A stretch of DNA of 64,000 nucleotides from Actinocatenispora thailandica (GTDB lineage: Bacteria; Actinomycetota; Actinomycetes; Mycobacteriales; Micromonosporaceae), in the NCBI RefSeq assembly GCF_016865425.1, contig NZ_AP023355.1:3904198-3968197 (forward strand), given 5' to 3'. The notes under the pieces are model-generated. The model was not told the DNA's origin. It ran no database searches and worked only from the letters and a program-made list of their open reading frames with translations. The first letter of the stretch is position 1; each line of letters starts with the position of its first letter. The position numbers and the translations under genes are program-made. Shown piece by piece: positions 62,376 through 64,000 of this stretch.

Positions 62376-63347
62376 TCAGTTGCAAACTCTAGCGCCTGTC
62401 GCATCGACCGCGAGCGGCAGTGTCACAAATCCCGGACCGAACTCCGTAACGGCCTCACCGAGACGCTCCTGACCTGCGGAAACATCTCCACTGAGGAGGG
62501 CCAGAACGGTCGGTCCGGCGCCGGAGAGCACGGCCGGGAGACCCGCCGTACGCAAGGCGCCGACCAGGGCCAGGCTCGCCGGCATCGCCGGCTCGCGGTA
62601 GCGCTGGTGCAGCCGGTCCTCGGTGGCCGGCAGCAGCAGCTCCGGCGCCGCGGTGAGCGCGTGCACCAGCAGCGCCGCCCGGCCGGCGGTGGCCGCCGCG
62701 TCGGCGTGCGGGACCTGCGCCGGCAGCAACGCACGAGCCTGCGCGGTGCGCCCCTGCACCGCCGGGATCAGCGCCACCGGGTGCAGGTCGGCGACCGGAT
62801 CCAGCCGTACCGCGTGGGCGGTGCCGGCGTCGTCGATCCAGGCGATGGTGGCCCCGCCGTAAAGGCACGGCGCGACGTTGTCCGGGTGCCCCTCGGCTGC
62901 CGCGGCCCAGCGCAGCGCGGTCTCGGTCGGCAGCGCGGTACCGGCGAGCGCGGCGCCGAGCAGGATGCCGGCGACGATCGCCGCGGACGAGGAGCCGAGA
63001 CCGCGGGCGTGCGGGATCCGGTTGGTACAGCGCAGCTCCAGTCCCCGCGGCCGGCCGCCGAGGCGGTCCAGGGTGGTGAGCGCCGTCGCCGCGACGAGGT
63101 GGCTGTCGTCGGTCGGTACCGCGCCGGCGCCCTCGCCGGTGGCGACGACCCGGACGCCGTCACCGCTCGCGCGGGCGGCGACCTCGTCGTAGCGGGCGAG
63201 CGAGAGACCGAGGGCGTCGAAGCCGGGGCCGAGATTGGCGCTGGTGGCCGGCACCCGGACGCGCACCCACCCGTCGCCCGCGGGCAGGTCGCCGTCGCGC
63301 TGGCCCTGGTCGGGGCGGTCCGGGCCGGGCGGTTGCTGGTCGCGCAT
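62376..63347 (-). CDS. thrB: homoserine kinase
   Basis: A 323-residue GHMP kinase that phosphorylates homoserine in threonine synthesis. 'VPATSANLGPGFDALG' is the substrate-side N-terminal motif, 'IPHARGLGSSSAAIVAG' the ATP-binding GHMP signature and 'AVLSGAGPTVLALL' the C-terminal motif. The first 25 residues are Pro/Asp/Gln-rich and may not be translated; a GTG before 'RVRVPATS' is possible. The partner genes hom and thrC are presumably beyond the window. Confidence 0.94.
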   Translation of the reverse strand: MRDQQPPGPDRPDQGQRDGDLPAGDGWVRVRVPATSANLGPGFDALGLSLARYDEVAARASGDGVRVVATGEGAGAVPTDDSHLVAATALTTLDRLGGRPRGLELRCTNRIPHARGLGSSSAAIVAGILLGAALAGTALPTETALRWAAAAEGHPDNVAPCLYGGATIAWIDDAGTAHAVRLDPVADLHPVALIPAVQGRTAQARALLPAQVPHADAAATAGRAALLVHALTAAPELLLPATEDRLHQRYREPAMPASLALVGALRTAGLPAVLSGAGPTVLALLSGDVSAGQERLGEAVTEFGPGFVTLPLAVDATGARVCN

Positions 63348-63568
63348 GGGGTCATCTCACCATCGCGGCGCCGAGGTGGCGACGACGCCCCGGGCGTGTC
63401 CCACGCCGGCAGGAGGCGGCCGACACACCCCGGCCACCAACCGGACTCGAAGTGACATTTCTCCGACCCGCCTTGTGACCGACGCCTCGTCTGGTGCACT
63501 CTGCCTCGGGCGGACTGACTTATCCCCAGTGTCCGTCGTTCTCTCGCCCTGAAGAACAAGGGGTTCAG

Positions 63569-64000
63569 ATGACACAACCGTCCCGATCAGCCGCGCGCCG
63601 GCGGCGCCGGCTGCTGCCCGTCCTCGCCGGGCTCAGCGGCGCGCTGCTGCTGGCCGCCACCGCTCCCGCCCAGTCCGCGCCGGCCGGCCGCGCCGCACCG
63701 GGCGGCGCGGCGCGGTCGGCCGACCCGCTGCCGCTGGCCAACTACGACGCCCGCACCGACGATCCCGGCGCGCGCCGCACCCTCGCCGCGCGCGACGCCC
63801 GCGCCGCGGCGAAGCCGGCCGCCGGGGTTGCCGCGCTCCGGCACCGGCTCGGTACCGAGGGGATCGTCGACATCGACCCGCTCACCGGTACCGCGCGGCA
63901 GGTGGCCAACACCGACGGCTACCTGACCGGTACCTCGTCGGCGAGGCCGGCCGACGTCGCGCTGCGCTACGTGCGCGCGCACCGCGACGTGTTCGGGCTG
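63569..64000 (+). CDS. secreted protein, fungalysin-type propeptide (3' end outside window)
   Basis: The reading frame starts at ATG 63569 (AAGGGG upstream) and is still open at the window end (144 residues seen). A signal peptide ('LLPVLAGLSGALLLAATAPAQSA' in two pieces LLPVLAGLSGALLL and APAQSA) is followed by 'LGTEGIVDIDPLTGTARQV' and 'ARPADVALRYVRAHRDVFGL', which resembles the FTP propeptide of M36 (fungalysin) or related secreted metalloproteases in actinobacteria. The catalytic domain is not in view. It is divergent from thrB. Confidence 0.65.
   Translation, partial: MTQPSRSAARRRRRLLPVLAGLSGALLLAATAPAQSAPAGRAAPGGAARSADPLPLANYDARTDDPGARRTLAARDARAAAKPAAGVAALRHRLGTEGIVDIDPLTGTARQVANTDGYLTGTSSARPADVALRYVRAHRDVFGL

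Noticed and set aside
63587-63982. 131-codon open frame on minus
   Set aside because: Antisense to the secreted protein that begins at 63569, whose signal peptide and ribosome site are clear.

Overview
The window is high-GC actinobacterial chromosome. GTG and TTG starts, leaderless promoters of the TANNNT type, NucS mismatch repair, a DUF397 protein and an Asp-type MurA all point to Actinomycetota. The order thrB / rho / rpmE / prfA / prmC / threonylcarbamoyl-AMP synthase / low-MW phosphatase / atpI-like / atpB-E-F-H-A-G-D / atpC / DUF2550 / adenosyltransferase / murA suggests Micromonosporaceae, but the genus cannot be fixed from the sequence alone.

Layout. 0-4.2 kb: 3' end of a YbaB-like gene, aldehyde dehydrogenase, RDD membrane protein, nucS and a lipoprotein. 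4.2-5.7 kb: a HTH-only GntR repressor operon with a DUF397 protein, divergent from four overlapping very small genes, with GACAGG repeats between them. 6.1-17.9 kb: a polymorphic-toxin island on the minus strand. It has a secreted DNRLRE/LamG protein, a 2145-residue RHS protein with a papain-fold toxin tip and its YrhB-like (Imm35-type) immunity gene, a truncated IS5-family transposase, and a decayed displaced HINT-toxin tip followed by an intact, translationally coupled immunity gene. 18-22 kb: MFS exporter, AraC regulator, type B carboxylesterase. 22.5-27.2 kb: a compact operon around an FtsK/SpoIIIE-type ATPase with three partner proteins that I cannot assign to a known system. 27.4-36.8 kb: STAS protein, LigD-type phosphoesterase and polymerase modules, 3-hydroxybutyryl-CoA dehydrogenase, an XRE-TPR regulator, MurA, corrinoid adenosyltransferase, VOC protein, DUF2550. 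36.8-45.1 kb: F1Fo ATP synthase, with atpC separated from atpD by about 400 bp. 45.2-50.7 kb: translation and envelope housekeeping genes plus a diguanylate cyclase. 50.8-59.5 kb: PadR and membrane protein, a large secreted phosphodiester glycosidase/phosphoesterase, a sugar dehydrogenase with a sugar permease, and an EamA exporter. 59.6-64 kb: rho, thrB and the start of a secreted protease-like gene.

Two general points. First, five genes (LigD polymerase, a small gene at 31.05-31.28 kb, atpD, prfA and the secreted phosphoesterase) are each broken by exactly one missing base in a short G/C run. Since prfA and atpD must work, these look like sequencing or consensus errors rather than pseudogenes. 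Second, the disruptions in the HINT-toxin remnant are different (a dinucleotide expansion, an internal deletion, two other indels) and look like real decay. No tRNA, rRNA or CRISPR array was seen.
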